From Comamonas sp. 26 (lineage in GTDB: Bacteria > Pseudomonadota > Gammaproteobacteria > Burkholderiales > Burkholderiaceae_C), in contig NZ_PEFL01000001.1 of assembly GCF_002754475.1 (NCBI RefSeq), positions 1,364,001-1,428,000 of the forward strand: a stretch of 64,000 nucleotides of DNA, written 5' to 3'. Below, piece by piece: positions 1 through 7,990 of this stretch; position 1 is the first letter of the stretch, and each line of letters starts with the position of its first letter. Under the pieces are notes generated by a model. That model saw nothing but the letters and a program-made list of their open reading frames with translations. It made no database searches and was not told where the DNA came from. A program made the translations under genes and the position numbers.

Positions 1-3000
1 TGGCCCAGTTGCTGCAAGGCGGCGCTGGGCTCTGAGGTGGCGACTTCTTGCGCAGCCCCTGCTTGCTGCAGCACATGGCAAAGCAGGCGCAGCGGCGAGC
101 TGGGCGCTTGCTGCAGGCGCGTCAGGTAGAGCGGCCCGCCCGCCTTGGGGCCTGAGCCCGACAGGCCCTCGCCTCCAAACGGCTGCACGCCTACGACGGC
201 ACCCACCATATTGCGGTTGACGTAGAGATTGCCTACATGGGCAGACTGAGCGACCTGCTGCACGGTTTCATCAATGCGGGTGTGCAGGCCCATGGTCAGG
301 CCGTACCCCAGTGCGTTGACGCGCGCAAGCAGCTGCGGCAGCTCGCGCCGCTGGTAGCGCAGCACATGCAGCACGGGGCCAAACACCTCGCGCTGCAGGC
401 TTTGCAGGTCGTTCAGCTCGATCAGCGTGGGTGGCACAAAGTGGCCTTGTGCCATCACCGCATCGCTGATGGGCGACTGGTGCACGCGCAGGTCCTGTGC
501 TTTGAGTTGGGCAATGTGCTGCTCAATGCCAGCCTTGGCGTCGGCATCAATCACGGGGCCGATATCGGTGTGCAGCTCGGCCGGGTCGCCGCAGCGCAGC
601 TCCTGCATGGCACCTTTGAGCATGTCGACAACGCGATCAGCGCAGTCGTTTTGCACGCATAGCAGGCGCAGGGCAGAGCAGCGCTGGCCCGCGCTGTCAA
701 AGGCCGAGGCGGCAATGTCTTGCACGGCCTGCTCAACCAAGGCGGAGGAGTCCACGATCATGGCGTTTTGGCCACCAGTTTCTGCGACCAATACCACGGG
801 CTCTCCATCAGTGCGCAGGCGTTGGGCGGTTTGCTGGTTCAGCAAGCGGGCCACTTCGGTGGAGCCGGTAAACAGCACGCCCGCCACCCGCGCATCGGCC
901 ACCAGCGGGGCTCCCACGGTTTCGCCCCGGCCAGGCAGCAGTTGCAGCACATCTGTGGCAATGCCGGCCTGATGCAGCAGGCGCACGGCTTGCATTGCGA
1001 TCAGCGGGGTTTGCTCGGCAGGTTTGGCCAGCACCACATTGCCTGCGGCCAGCGCGGCGGCAATCTGGCCGGTGAAGATGGCCAGCGGAAAGTTCCACGG
1101 GCTGATGCACACCACCGGGCCTATGCCGGGTGCGAGTAACCCGGCCTCATCCTGTCTGCGCAGTTGCGCGGCGTAGTAGCGCAAAAAGTCTGTGGCCTCA
1201 CGCACCTCGGCCACTGCGTTGGCGGCAGTTTTTCCAGCCTCGCGCATCAGCAGGGCCATCAGCGGCTGCATCTGGGCCTGGTAGCTATCGGCGGCTTCCT
1301 CCAGCACGCTGGCACGCAGTGCGGCGGGGGTGTTGTTCCATGCGGGCTGGGCCTTGTGGGCCGCTTGCAGCGCCTGCTGAATCTGTTCGGGCGTGGCGTC
1401 TGCCACATGGCCCAGCACTTGCTGAAACTTGGCAGGGTTGGTGATGGCGCTGCTTGCTTCGTGCGCTGTGGCGACGGGTTCTGGCTGGGTTTGCGTGAGG
1501 CATTGCGAAAGCGCAGCCAGCACGCGTTCATCGCTCAAATCCAGGCCCTCTGAATTGACGCGCTGCGCGCCCAGCAAGTCGTGTGGCTGGGTGATGTTTG
1601 GGTGGGGCTGGCCTATGTCTTGGGTGACATCCACATTAAGGTCTTTTTGGCCTTCAGCCAGCACCTGATCTGCGGGAGCAGCTATCAAATCTGAGATAGG
1701 CCAGTCGGGGTTGGCAATGCGGTGCACAAAGGAGCTGTTGGCCCCGTTCTCCAGCAGACGGCGTACGAGATAAGCCAGCAGCGTCTCATGCGTGCCCACG
1801 GGGGCGTAGATGCGGCAGGGGCGGCGTGCGGTGCTGTCTGCCGCTTCGACCACGTTGCGGTAAAGCGGCTCACCCATGCCGTGCAGGCATTGAAATTCAT
1901 AGCGCTCAGCGCTGTATGGTTGTGTGCTGGCGAGTGATTCGATGCTTGCCACGGTCTGTGCATTGTGAGTCGCAAACTGTGGGTAGATGGCGTCGGGCAT
2001 GGCCAGCAGCTTGCGGGCGCAGGCGATGTAGGCCACGTCGGTATGGTGCTTGCGGGTGTAGACCGGGTAGTCGGCCAGGCCGTCGATCTGCGCGCGCTTG
2101 ATTTCGCTGTCCCAGTAGGCCCCTTTGACCAACCGCACCATGAGGCGGCGGCCGCTGCGCTGTGCCAGATCAACCAGATAGTCGATTACATAAGGGCAGC
2201 GCTTCTGGTAGGCCTGAATCACAAAGCCCAGACCATTCCAGCCCGCCAGACTGGGCGCGTGGGCCAGTTGCTCCAGCAGGTCCAGCGACAGCTCCAGCCG
2301 GTCGGCCTCTTCGGCATCGATATTCAGGCCCATGTCATAGCTGCGCGCCAGCTCGCACAGTTGCAGCACGCGGGGTAGCAGCTCGCCCATCACGCGCTGC
2401 ACTTGCGCACGGCTGTAGCGCGGGTGCAATGCGCTGAGCTTGATGGAAATGCCCGGTCCCGCGTAAATGCCGCTACCGTTGGATGCCTTGCCAATGGCGT
2501 GAATCGCATTCACATAGGACTGCATATAGCGCTGCGCATCTTGCGCCGTGAGTGCAGCTTCGCCCAGCATGTCGTAGGAGTAGCGAAAGCCCTTGGCCTG
2601 AAGCTCGCGGGCGCGCACCAGCGCCTCGGCAATGGTTTCGCCCATCACAAACTGCTCGCCCATCAGGCGCATGGCCATGTCTAAGCCCTTGCGCACCAGC
2701 GGCTCGCCGCCCTTGGCGGAGACGCGCTTGAGGGATGCCAGCAGCCCCGATTCACTGTGCGTATCGACCAGCTTGCCCGTCACCACCAGTCCCCACGCGG
2801 CGGCGTTGACGAACAGGGATGGGCTCTTGCCCAGATGCGCCTGCCAGTCGCCGCCGCGCAGCTTGTCGCGAATCAGTGCATCGCGCGTCGCGGCATCGGG
2901 AATACGTAGCAAAGCCTCGGCCAGCCACATCAGCGCTACGCCTTCTTGTGACGACAGTGAAAACTCCTGCAGCAAGCCCTGCACCAGCCCCTGTCGCCCC

Positions 3001-3203
3001 AGGCTTGCGGGCTGGGCGCGCAATTGCTCCACCAGTTTTTGTGCGTGAGCTGCCACCTGCGCGGACTGCGGTGCGGCAAGAGTGGCTGCGGGCAGTAACT
3101 GGGCTATGGCATCGGGCTCTGCCATGCGCGTGGCAGCGGTGGCGGCGCGGCGCAGCGCATCGGCAGGGCGGGCGGAGTCTGGCAGCGGTGTGAAGATTGG
3201 CAT
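1..3203 (-). CDS. putA: Bifunctional proline dehydrogenase / P5C dehydrogenase PutA, C-terminus cut by window edge
   Basis: PutA oxidises proline to pyrroline-5-carboxylate with FAD and then to glutamate with NAD, at the inner membrane face. About 1067 codons are visible from the ATG at 3203; the usual protein is about 1200-1320 residues, so the end lies outside the window. The N-terminal region carries the EGVALMWLAEALLRIPD-type signature near residue 90. The proline dehydrogenase barrel follows, with YSYDMLGEA near residue 208 and RRLMVRLVKGAYWD near 355. The aldehyde dehydrogenase half shows AETGGQN (catalytic Glu near 808) and GQRCSA (nucleophile Cys near 841). There is no ribbon-helix-helix DNA-binding segment before the catalytic part, so this is a bifunctional rather than a trifunctional PutA. 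Regulation then plausibly falls to the divergent Lrp-type gene 170 bp away. Identity is certain; only the C-terminus is unknown. Confidence 0.97.
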   Translation of the reverse strand, partial: MPIFTPLPDSARPADALRRAATAATRMAEPDAIAQLLPAATLAAPQSAQVAAHAQKLVEQLRAQPASLGRQGLVQGLLQEFSLSSQEGVALMWLAEALLRIPDAATRDALIRDKLRGGDWQAHLGKSPSLFVNAAAWGLVVTGKLVDTHSESGLLASLKRVSAKGGEPLVRKGLDMAMRLMGEQFVMGETIAEALVRARELQAKGFRYSYDMLGEAALTAQDAQRYMQSYVNAIHAIGKASNGSGIYAGPGISIKLSALHPRYSRAQVQRVMGELLPRVLQLCELARSYDMGLNIDAEEADRLELSLDLLEQLAHAPSLAGWNGLGFVIQAYQKRCPYVIDYLVDLAQRSGRRLMVRLVKGAYWDSEIKRAQIDGLADYPVYTRKHHTDVAYIACARKLLAMPDAIYPQFATHNAQTVASIESLASTQPYSAERYEFQCLHGMGEPLYRNVVEAADSTARRPCRIYAPVGTHETLLAYLVRRLLENGANSSFVHRIANPDWPISDLIAAPADQVLAEGQKDLNVDVTQDIGQPHPNITQPHDLLGAQRVNSEGLDLSDERVLAALSQCLTQTQPEPVATAHEASSAITNPAKFQQVLGHVADATPEQIQQALQAAHKAQPAWNNTPAALRASVLEEAADSYQAQMQPLMALLMREAGKTAANAVAEVREATDFLRYYAAQLRRQDEAGLLAPGIGPVVCISPWNFPLAIFTGQIAAALAAGNVVLAKPAEQTPLIAMQAVRLLHQAGIATDVLQLLPGRGETVGAPLVADARVAGVLFTGSTEVARLLNQQTAQRLRTDGEPVVLVAETGGQNAMIVDSSALVEQAVQDIAASAFDSAGQRCSALRLLCVQNDCADRVVDMLKGAMQELRCGDPAELHTDIGPVIDADAKAGIEQHIAQLKAQDLRVHQSPISDAVMAQGHFVPPTLIELNDLQSLQREVFGPVLHVLRYQRRELPQLLARVNALGYGLTMGLHTRIDETVQQVAQSAHVGNLYVNRNMVGAVVGVQPFGGEGLSGSGPKAGGPLYLTRLQQAPSSPLRLLCHVLQQAGAAQEVATSEPSAALQQLG

Positions 3204-3373
3204 GTCAGTACAGATGATGGAGAGCCGGGCCGCGACAAGGGTGTGCGGCCTTCACCATGTCAACACCTGCATTGCATGCGACCCGGCTGCAGCTGTCTAC
3301 ATAGGGAAAATCATTGCTGGTTTGCCAAAGAATGAATCACTATATTTGTTGAATTAAAAAGAGGAATTCACCA
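3204..3373. promoter_or_regulatory. Divergent putA / Lrp-regulator intergenic region
   Basis: These 170 bp separate the two divergent genes. The half next to the regulator (about 3310-3360) is AT-rich in an otherwise GC-rich setting, as expected for Lrp-type binding sites and promoters. I cannot define a precise operator. AGAGGA just before the ATG at 3374 is the ribosome binding site of the regulator. Confidence 0.5.
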
Positions 3374-3850
3374 ATGAATGACGTCTTAGAAGTAGATTTA
3401 GACAGAATTGACCGCAAGATACTGGCAATTCTGCAAACAGATGGCCGCATCTCCAACCTGCGACTCGCCGAGCAGGTAGCCCTGTCCCCCACCGCCGTGC
3501 AGGCGCGGGTCACCCGGCTCACGCGGGACGGCTACATCCTGGGCTACGAAGCGCGGCTCAACCCCAGGAAACTGGGTGTGGGCATGACGGTGTTTGTCGA
3601 GGTGCTGCTGGATCGCACCACGCCCCATGTGTTTGATGAGTTCAAGGCCGCCGTGTTGGCTTACCCGGCCATCATGGAATGTCATATGGTGGCGGGCGGC
3701 TTTGACTATCTGCTCAAGACCCGTATGGCTGACATGGCGGCCTACCGCGAGTTTGCGGGCAGCGTGCTGTGGCAACTGCCGGGTGTGCGCGAGACGCGGA
3801 CTTACGCGGTGATGGAAGAAGTCAAGGACGATGCGCGGCTGCCTTTGTAG
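3374..3850 (+). CDS. putR: Lrp/AsnC-family transcriptional regulator, likely PutR
   Basis: A 158-residue Lrp/AsnC regulator. The N-terminal helix-turn-helix spans roughly residues 8-60: the typical LDRIDRKIL start, ISNLRLAEQVALSP, then AVQARVTRLTRDGYI. The C-terminal RAM (ligand-binding) domain covers about 72-150. Family members octamerise on DNA and respond to amino acids. It is transcribed away from putA and shares a 170-bp promoter region with it, the arrangement known for the proline-responsive activator PutR in alphaproteobacteria. Its role as the putA activator is inferred from position. AGAGGA lies 8 nt upstream of the ATG and supports the start. Confidence 0.9.
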   Translation: MNDVLEVDLDRIDRKILAILQTDGRISNLRLAEQVALSPTAVQARVTRLTRDGYILGYEARLNPRKLGVGMTVFVEVLLDRTTPHVFDEFKAAVLAYPAIMECHMVAGGFDYLLKTRMADMAAYREFAGSVLWQLPGVRETRTYAVMEEVKDDARLPL

Positions 3851-3961
3851 CTGCGTGGGGGATTGGTGCCCTGTTTGACAGGCCCCCGGTCATTGCCTTA
3901 GTTTTCTGAAACTGTCTTCCCAACGGTCGAGGTGGATTGAGTCTTTCACAGGAGTGCTGCT

Positions 3962-4729
3962 ATGTATAACCCCATTGATTTCACGCTTGCCGGGCAGGTG
4001 GCGGTGGTGACCGGCGCGGGCGCGGGTATTGGCCGCGCGATTGCCGAGACCTTTGCGGCAGCGGGCGCTGCCGTGATGGTCAGCGATCTCAACGCCGCGA
4101 CGGCAGCAGAGGTGGCGCAAGGAATCAATAGCCGGGGAGGGCGAGCAGCGGCCCAGGCCTGTGATGTCACCAAGGAGGACGATCTGGGCGCTCTGGTGCG
4201 AGAGACCGTTCGTCATTTTGGCAAACTGACCACCCTGGTCAGCAATGCCGGGGGCGGAGGTCCGAAGCCCTTTGATATGCCGATGGCCGATTTCCGCCGT
4301 GCCTACGAGCTCAATGTCTTTTCACTGTTTCGCCTGGCGCAGTTGGCCGTGCCTGAAATGGAAAAAGCCGGTTATGGAGCTATTCTGGCGATTACCTCCA
4401 TGTCAGCAGAAAACAAAAACAAACGCATGGCTGCGTACGCATCTTCCAAGGCCGCAACCAGCCACCTGGTGCGCAACATCGCTTTTGACTTGGGGCCCAA
4501 GGCGATTCGCGTGAACGGAATTGCCCCAGGTGCCACGCTGACCGATGCGCTGAAGTCCGTATTGAACGATGAGATAGAGGCTCAAATGCTGGCTCACACA
4601 CCCATCAACAGGCTGGGCGTGCCGCAGGACATGGCCAATGCGGCATTGTTCCTGTGCAGTCCCGCGGCAGCTTGGATTAGCGGACAGATTCTTACGGTTT
4701 CGGGGGGCGGCGTGCAGGAGCTGGATTGA
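3962..4729 (+). CDS. hdhA: 7-alpha-hydroxysteroid dehydrogenase (short-chain dehydrogenase)
   Basis: A 255-residue short-chain dehydrogenase. It has the Rossmann motif TGAGAGIG near residue 18, the NAG motif (SNAGGGGPKPFDMPMADF) near 95-112, the catalytic Ser in ITSMSAENK, YASSKAA (Tyr and Lys of the active site) near 159-163, and the C-terminal SGQILTVSGGGVQELD. I recognise the run from PKPFDMPMADFRRAYELNVFS through SGGGVQEL as nearly the same as Escherichia coli HdhA, which oxidises the 7-alpha hydroxyl of bile acids. Comamonas species degrade steroids and carry such enzymes. It is monocistronic: Lrp gene upstream, convergent genes downstream. The ATG is preceded by CACAGGAG. Substrate assignment rests on similarity recall, not on a search. 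Confidence 0.88.
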   Translation: MYNPIDFTLAGQVAVVTGAGAGIGRAIAETFAAAGAAVMVSDLNAATAAEVAQGINSRGGRAAAQACDVTKEDDLGALVRETVRHFGKLTTLVSNAGGGGPKPFDMPMADFRRAYELNVFSLFRLAQLAVPEMEKAGYGAILAITSMSAENKNKRMAAYASSKAATSHLVRNIAFDLGPKAIRVNGIAPGATLTDALKSVLNDEIEAQMLAHTPINRLGVPQDMANAALFLCSPAAAWISGQILTVSGGGVQELD

Positions 4730-4785
4730 GCGCCTGACTCCCCGCCGTCATAACCTCAGCGAATTTTTACAGGCGCGATACCGCA

Positions 4786-5262
4786 TCATCCCCAGAGCAC
4801 CGGCTTATTGACCATCAAGTAATACGTACCCGCCATGGCAATAAACGCGGGGTAGCCCAGAGATTCCCAGCGCAGCTGGTATTGCTGATAGAGCTGGGGC
4901 AGGGTTTGATTCTGGGTATGGGCCTCATTGGCCATGGCTGCCATGCGAATCTGCAGCCACACCACGGGCAGCCAGCAAATACCGGCCAGTACATATAGCC
5001 CCAGTGACAGCGCCAGCCAGGGCGTGCTGAGTGGGTATCCGGCCATATAGGCCATGGCGATGCCGGTGATGGGCTGAATAAAAATGCAGGGCGTGGTGAA
5101 CCACCAGTCCGCCCGCACGACGAGACGGCTGACGACGGCTTGCGCGGGCACGGAGCCGCTGCGGTTGGCAAAGAACATGTAAAAGGCCGAGCCAAGACCG
5201 GTGCCCACCAGCAACACGCTGGAGAGGATGTGCAGGGTTTTGAGCAGCAGATAGGTATTCAT
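4786..5262 (-). CDS. DUF2269 family integral membrane protein
   Basis: A 158-residue membrane protein with four hydrophobic segments, roughly residues 5-27, 52-75, 82-104 and 136-155. The N-terminal LLKTLHILSSVLLVGTGLGSAFYMFFANR and the WWFTTPCIFIQPITG segment are typical of the DUF2269 family, whose function is unknown. It is the last gene of a three-gene operon and overlaps the DoxX-like gene upstream by four bases (ATGA), so translation is probably coupled. Together with its partners it may modify or protect the membrane, but nothing in the sequence fixes a reaction. Confidence 0.85.
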   Translation of the reverse strand: MNTYLLLKTLHILSSVLLVGTGLGSAFYMFFANRSGSVPAQAVVSRLVVRADWWFTTPCIFIQPITGIAMAYMAGYPLSTPWLALSLGLYVLAGICWLPVVWLQIRMAAMANEAHTQNQTLPQLYQQYQLRWESLGYPAFIAMAGTYYLMVNKPVLWG

Positions 5263-5681
5263 GATTCAAGCTTCTGGGTTGCGTTGTGGGTCTGCAGCAA
5301 AAACCACAGCATGGCGGCGATGGGCAGGTTTTTGAGCAGCGGCCCCAGCGGGTGCAGCCACAGCGTGGGCTGCAGTGCGGTGCCGATGACGGTCATGGCG
5401 GCCATCATGAATAGCGCGACAAAATAGCTGGCGCGGCCGGGGCGCAGCAGCAGGGCCAGTCCGATAAGCAGGTCAGCCAGCAGGCCGGACCAGATGAGGG
5501 CTGCCTGCCAGCTGCTATCACTAATGCCTCCGTCGGCCAGCAGCCGTGCGCCTTCATGGTTAAGGCCAGAGAGGCCGAAGTAGTCAAGCGCGCTGACGGC
5601 GGCGGTGCCCAGCCAGACGATGACAAGGCTGGCGTGCATGAAGCTTGTCGCTGGTTCGTTTGCTTTGCGCAGCTCAGGCAT
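5259..5681 (-). CDS. DoxX-like integral membrane protein
   Basis: A 140-residue protein with four predicted membrane helices, roughly 17-36, 62-82, 88-106 and 113-132. Its size and pattern match DoxX-like proteins: conserved small residues in the second helix and a LLRPGRASYFVALFMMAAMTV segment. The start overlaps the end of the epimerase-like gene by 8 bases, and its stop overlaps the DUF2269 start by 4, so the three are one transcript. DoxX-like proteins appear in redox and oxidative-stress contexts in other bacteria; a specific role here is inference. Confidence 0.82.
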   Translation of the reverse strand: MPELRKANEPATSFMHASLVIVWLGTAAVSALDYFGLSGLNHEGARLLADGGISDSSWQAALIWSGLLADLLIGLALLLRPGRASYFVALFMMAAMTVIGTALQPTLWLHPLGPLLKNLPIAAMLWFLLQTHNATQKLES

Positions 5682-6555
5682 GGCGACTTTCTTTGGGCAG
5701 GGTTGCCAGCATGGCCGTTGGAGCCACGGGAGCGCGGCCCAGCAAGGTGGCGAGGGTCTTGGGATCGGTGATGTTGTCGTTTTCCAGCAAGGCCATGGTT
5801 TCGCTGCACCAGGGCATGGCCGCTATCTGATCGCCGAGTCTGGCGCTGCCCTTGCTCATCCAGTCGGGCAGGGCGTGTACCGAAGCCTGGCCATAACCCA
5901 TCTGCGCGCGCAGGCTGGCGATGAAGGCTTCGGTCGACAAAGCTTGGGGGCCGCCGACTTCAACGATGCCGCTGGGGCTGCCCGAGGTTGCCATATGCGC
6001 GAGTACTTCTGCCAGATCGCGCACGGCCACCGGCTGTATCTGGCTGCTGCGCATGATCTGCGGCAGCAGCAGTACGGGCAGCTTGGCGAGGTTCAAAAAC
6101 AGCTGGCTGCTGGCACCGCCTGCGCCAAAGATGATGCTGGGGCGCACCACCACGGGATTGAGCAGGCCTTGTGCGCCTAGTGCCAATAGATGCTCGTCTG
6201 CTGCACGCTTGGTGCTGGCGTATTGGGTGCTGCTCTGGCCGGAGCCCAAGGCCGAGACCTGGACCACACTGCGCACGCTTGCCTGGGCGCAGGCATCGAA
6301 CAGAGCCACGGGCGCCAGGGTGTGCAAGGTCTGCAGATCCTGGCCGGGCTTATCCCGTAGGGCGCCGACGGCATTGATGACGGCATCGATGCCGTTCAGG
6401 TGCTCGAGCCATTGTTCGGCTTGGGTGCAGGCGTTGAAATCAAGGGCCGGTGTGCTGTGGCGGCTGCGCACCACGGGGTCGTGACCCTGCTGCATCAGGG
6501 CATTGACGATATGCCGGCCCAGAAAGCCTGTGCCGCCGCAGATCAGAACTCGCAT
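5674..6555 (-). CDS. NAD(P)-binding epimerase/NmrA-like oxidoreductase
   Basis: A 293-residue atypical short-chain dehydrogenase. The nucleotide-binding motif is at the very N-terminus (MRVLICGGTGFLGRHIV). VVQVSALGSG near 96-105 and a YASTKRAADEHLL helix (YxxxK-type) near 110-122 follow, then VVRPSIIFGAGG. The pattern fits the NDUFA9/NmrA-like epimerase group. It is the first gene of the operon with the DoxX-like and DUF2269 membrane proteins. Upstream, in the 50-bp gap to the regulator gene, lies TTTCTG-N6-CAGAAA, which recurs upstream of the regulator itself. Substrate unknown. Confidence 0.85.
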   Translation of the reverse strand: MRVLICGGTGFLGRHIVNALMQQGHDPVVRSRHSTPALDFNACTQAEQWLEHLNGIDAVINAVGALRDKPGQDLQTLHTLAPVALFDACAQASVRSVVQVSALGSGQSSTQYASTKRAADEHLLALGAQGLLNPVVVRPSIIFGAGGASSQLFLNLAKLPVLLLPQIMRSSQIQPVAVRDLAEVLAHMATSGSPSGIVEVGGPQALSTEAFIASLRAQMGYGQASVHALPDWMSKGSARLGDQIAAMPWCSETMALLENDNITDPKTLATLLGRAPVAPTAMLATLPKESRHA

Positions 6556-6573
6556 ACGTGACTCCTTTGCAAT

Positions 6574-6591
6574 TTTCTGCTGCTGCAGAAA
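6574..6591. promoter_or_regulatory. Inverted repeat TTTCTGC-N4-GCAGAAA, candidate operator of the epimerase operon
   Basis: A perfect 7-bp inverted repeat with a 4-base spacer sits 18-36 bases upstream of the epimerase-like start codon. The core TTTCTG-N6-CAGAAA is the same, with the same spacing, as the site upstream of the GbsR-type gene at 7185-7212. Two copies of one spaced palindrome, one before the regulator and one before the next operon, indicate that the regulator binds both. This is inference from repeat identity. Confidence 0.65.
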
Positions 6592-6605
6592 TTAGGGGCC
6601 GGACT

Positions 6606-7163
6606 TCAGTCGTTGCCCTTGTCCTCTTGGTGATCCTTGCCGCTGCCGCGTACAAAGCGTTGCACGCTGGCGCCCAGGCGCAAAATCTTATCCAGCGTGG
6701 AGGGTGACAGGCGCAGCATTTCGTCGGTCCAGATGCCCAGCGATTCCATCAGGCGCAGTGTCTCGTGCACGCGGTCCTGGGCGTCGGGTGTTTCCTGCTC
6801 AAATTCGGGCTGGGCAATCAGCTCGCGCAGCAAGGCGCTGGTGGGGTCAAACTCCCGCTGCTTGCGCTCTCGCACAATGGTGCGCAGCAGCTCCCAGACA
6901 TCAGCCGATGTCTCAAAGTATTCACGGCGGTCGCCTGTTTTTCGGCTGCTGCGGATAAGGTTCCAGCTCAGCAGTTCCTTGATGCTGTTGCTGACGTTGG
7001 AGCGCGCAGCACCTAGTGTTTCGCAGATATCATCCGCGTTGAGCGGGCGGCCATGAAAGAAAAGCAGGGCATGGATTTGTGCCACTGTGCGGTTCACGCC
7101 CCAGGCGTTTCCCATGTCTCCCCAGTGGTGCACAAAGCGTTCGGCGATAGGACTGAGTTGCAT
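6606..7163 (-). CDS. GbsR/MarR-type winged-helix transcriptional regulator
   Basis: The protein has about 185 residues when started at the ATG at 7163 (MQLSPIAERFVHHWGDMG). This is how GbsR-family proteins usually begin, followed by WGVNRTVAQIHALLFFHGRPL. A winged helix covers roughly residues 25-95 (ADDICETLGAARSNVSNSIKELLSW, then the wing RSSRKTGDRREYF). A longer reading frame opens at 7217 but would run through a perfect palindrome, so I prefer the internal start. Neither start has a strong ribosome binding site. It lies directly upstream of, and co-oriented with, the epimerase/DoxX/DUF2269 operon and probably represses it and itself. GbsR proteins often sense osmolytes or choline, but the ligand here is unknown. 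Confidence 0.85.
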   Translation of the reverse strand: MQLSPIAERFVHHWGDMGNAWGVNRTVAQIHALLFFHGRPLNADDICETLGAARSNVSNSIKELLSWNLIRSSRKTGDRREYFETSADVWELLRTIVRERKQREFDPTSALLRELIAQPEFEQETPDAQDRVHETLRLMESLGIWTDEMLRLSPSTLDKILRLGASVQRFVRGSGKDHQEDKGND

Positions 7164-7184
7164 GAGATGGAGTGTGTTGTTGAT

Positions 7185-7212
7185 TGATATTTCTGTCAAT
7201 ACAGAAATATCA
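7185..7212. promoter_or_regulatory. Perfect 12-bp inverted repeat, likely autoregulatory operator of the GbsR-type gene
   Basis: TGATATTTCTGT, spacer CAAT, ACAGAAATATCA form a perfect palindrome 22 bases upstream of the preferred regulator start at 7163. It contains the same TTTCTG-N6-CAGAAA core as 6574-6591. A related but differently arranged palindrome, CAGAAATTTCTG, lies at 7284-7295 in the same divergent region. The position before the regulator promoter suggests autoregulation. Confidence 0.7.
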
Positions 7213-7369
7213 GTCAACTCAAGCGCTATGCAGTCTGTTATTTATTGGTTGCTGCAAGGAACGCAGAGCCAGTGCGAGAGGATCAGAAATTTCTGTCTTT
7301 GGCGACTGCCACATAGAATGGCGAGCATCCAAGAGGCATGGAGCCTCTGACAGGGAAGGGAGAGAGTTC

Positions 7370-7681
7370 ATGACCGCTGTATCCGTATTGCGTGCCTGCG
7401 TGCTTCTGTCGGCCTGCGCCGTGGCTCAAGCCGCATCTGCCGCTTGCTACTTTGTTTACGCACCCAATAACGAGCTGATTTATCGTTCCAATCTGGCACC
7501 GGTGGATCTCTCCTTGCCGCTGCATATGACGGTGCCCCAGCTCAGTCCTGGTGCGAGGATGTTTTTCTCGCTGGACGAGTACAACTGCGCGACGGAAGTC
7601 AACCTGATTGCCGAGCGCGCACAGATTGCTGGAGCGCGTACCAGCCGCGAGCTCCGCCGCCGAGAAGACCAACGCTTCTGA
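7370..7681 (+). CDS. Small secreted protein of unknown function
   Basis: 103 residues starting at the ATG at 7370, which has a good ribosome binding site (GGGAGAGA). Residues 1-24 (MTAVSVLRACVLLSACAVAQAASA) form a Sec signal peptide with an ASA cleavage site. The mature part begins ACYFVYAPNNELIYRS and contains SPGARMFFSLDEYNCATEV, so two cysteines could form a disulfide. I do not recognise a characterised family, though proteins starting with a Cys-Tyr-x-(V/I)-(Y/F) segment plus an NELIYRS loop are common as small periplasmic proteins in Burkholderiales. The basic tail (RTSRELRRREDQRF) is probably flexible. It is divergent from the GbsR-type gene, and the shared region holds two palindromes. 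Confidence 0.75.
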   Translation: MTAVSVLRACVLLSACAVAQAASAACYFVYAPNNELIYRSNLAPVDLSLPLHMTVPQLSPGARMFFSLDEYNCATEVNLIAERAQIAGARTSRELRRREDQRF

Positions 7682-7990
7682 ATTTGTAGCGGCTTGCGCT
7701 TGATTGATAAGCGCGAGAGCAGCTTTTATCTTGAACTTTTCGTGCTGGATCAGCCTCAAGGGCTTTATCCTCGGGCTGCTGTTGCAGAGCCGATTGCAGC
7801 AGACCCGTGGCTTGCCTGAGCGCCATGCCCAAAAGGGTCTTGAGCGTTAAACAAAATGGACCTGTAACTGGCTTGCGTTGTGGTTTTTCTGGACTTGGGG
7901 GCAGCGGCTGGCTTGTGAGCGGCAAGACTGCTGCGGGTTTCTCTGGCAGTTTTCTGCTGTCCACAAGCAGGCCTGAGACAATCGCCCACC
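7682..7990. other. Intergenic region before rlmD with one hairpin
   Basis: About 309 bp without a convincing gene. At roughly 7691-7725 lies an imperfect hairpin built on GCTTGCGCTT and AAGCGCGAG followed by a short T run. It probably ends transcription of the secreted-protein gene and resembles the AGCGCTT/AAGCGCT hairpins scattered between Comamonadaceae genes. The remainder should contain the rlmD promoter, which I cannot place. A minus-strand frame over 7599-7964 looks non-coding. Confidence 0.4.

Noticed and set aside
3851..3961. Terminator between the Lrp gene and the steroid dehydrogenase
   Set aside because: A G/C-rich inverted repeat (GGGGG...CCCCC) is visible but no T run follows.
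7599..7964. 121-codon minus-strand frame before rlmD
   Set aside because: Overlaps the secreted-protein gene end, Pro/Ser-rich without signal or motif; likely non-coding.
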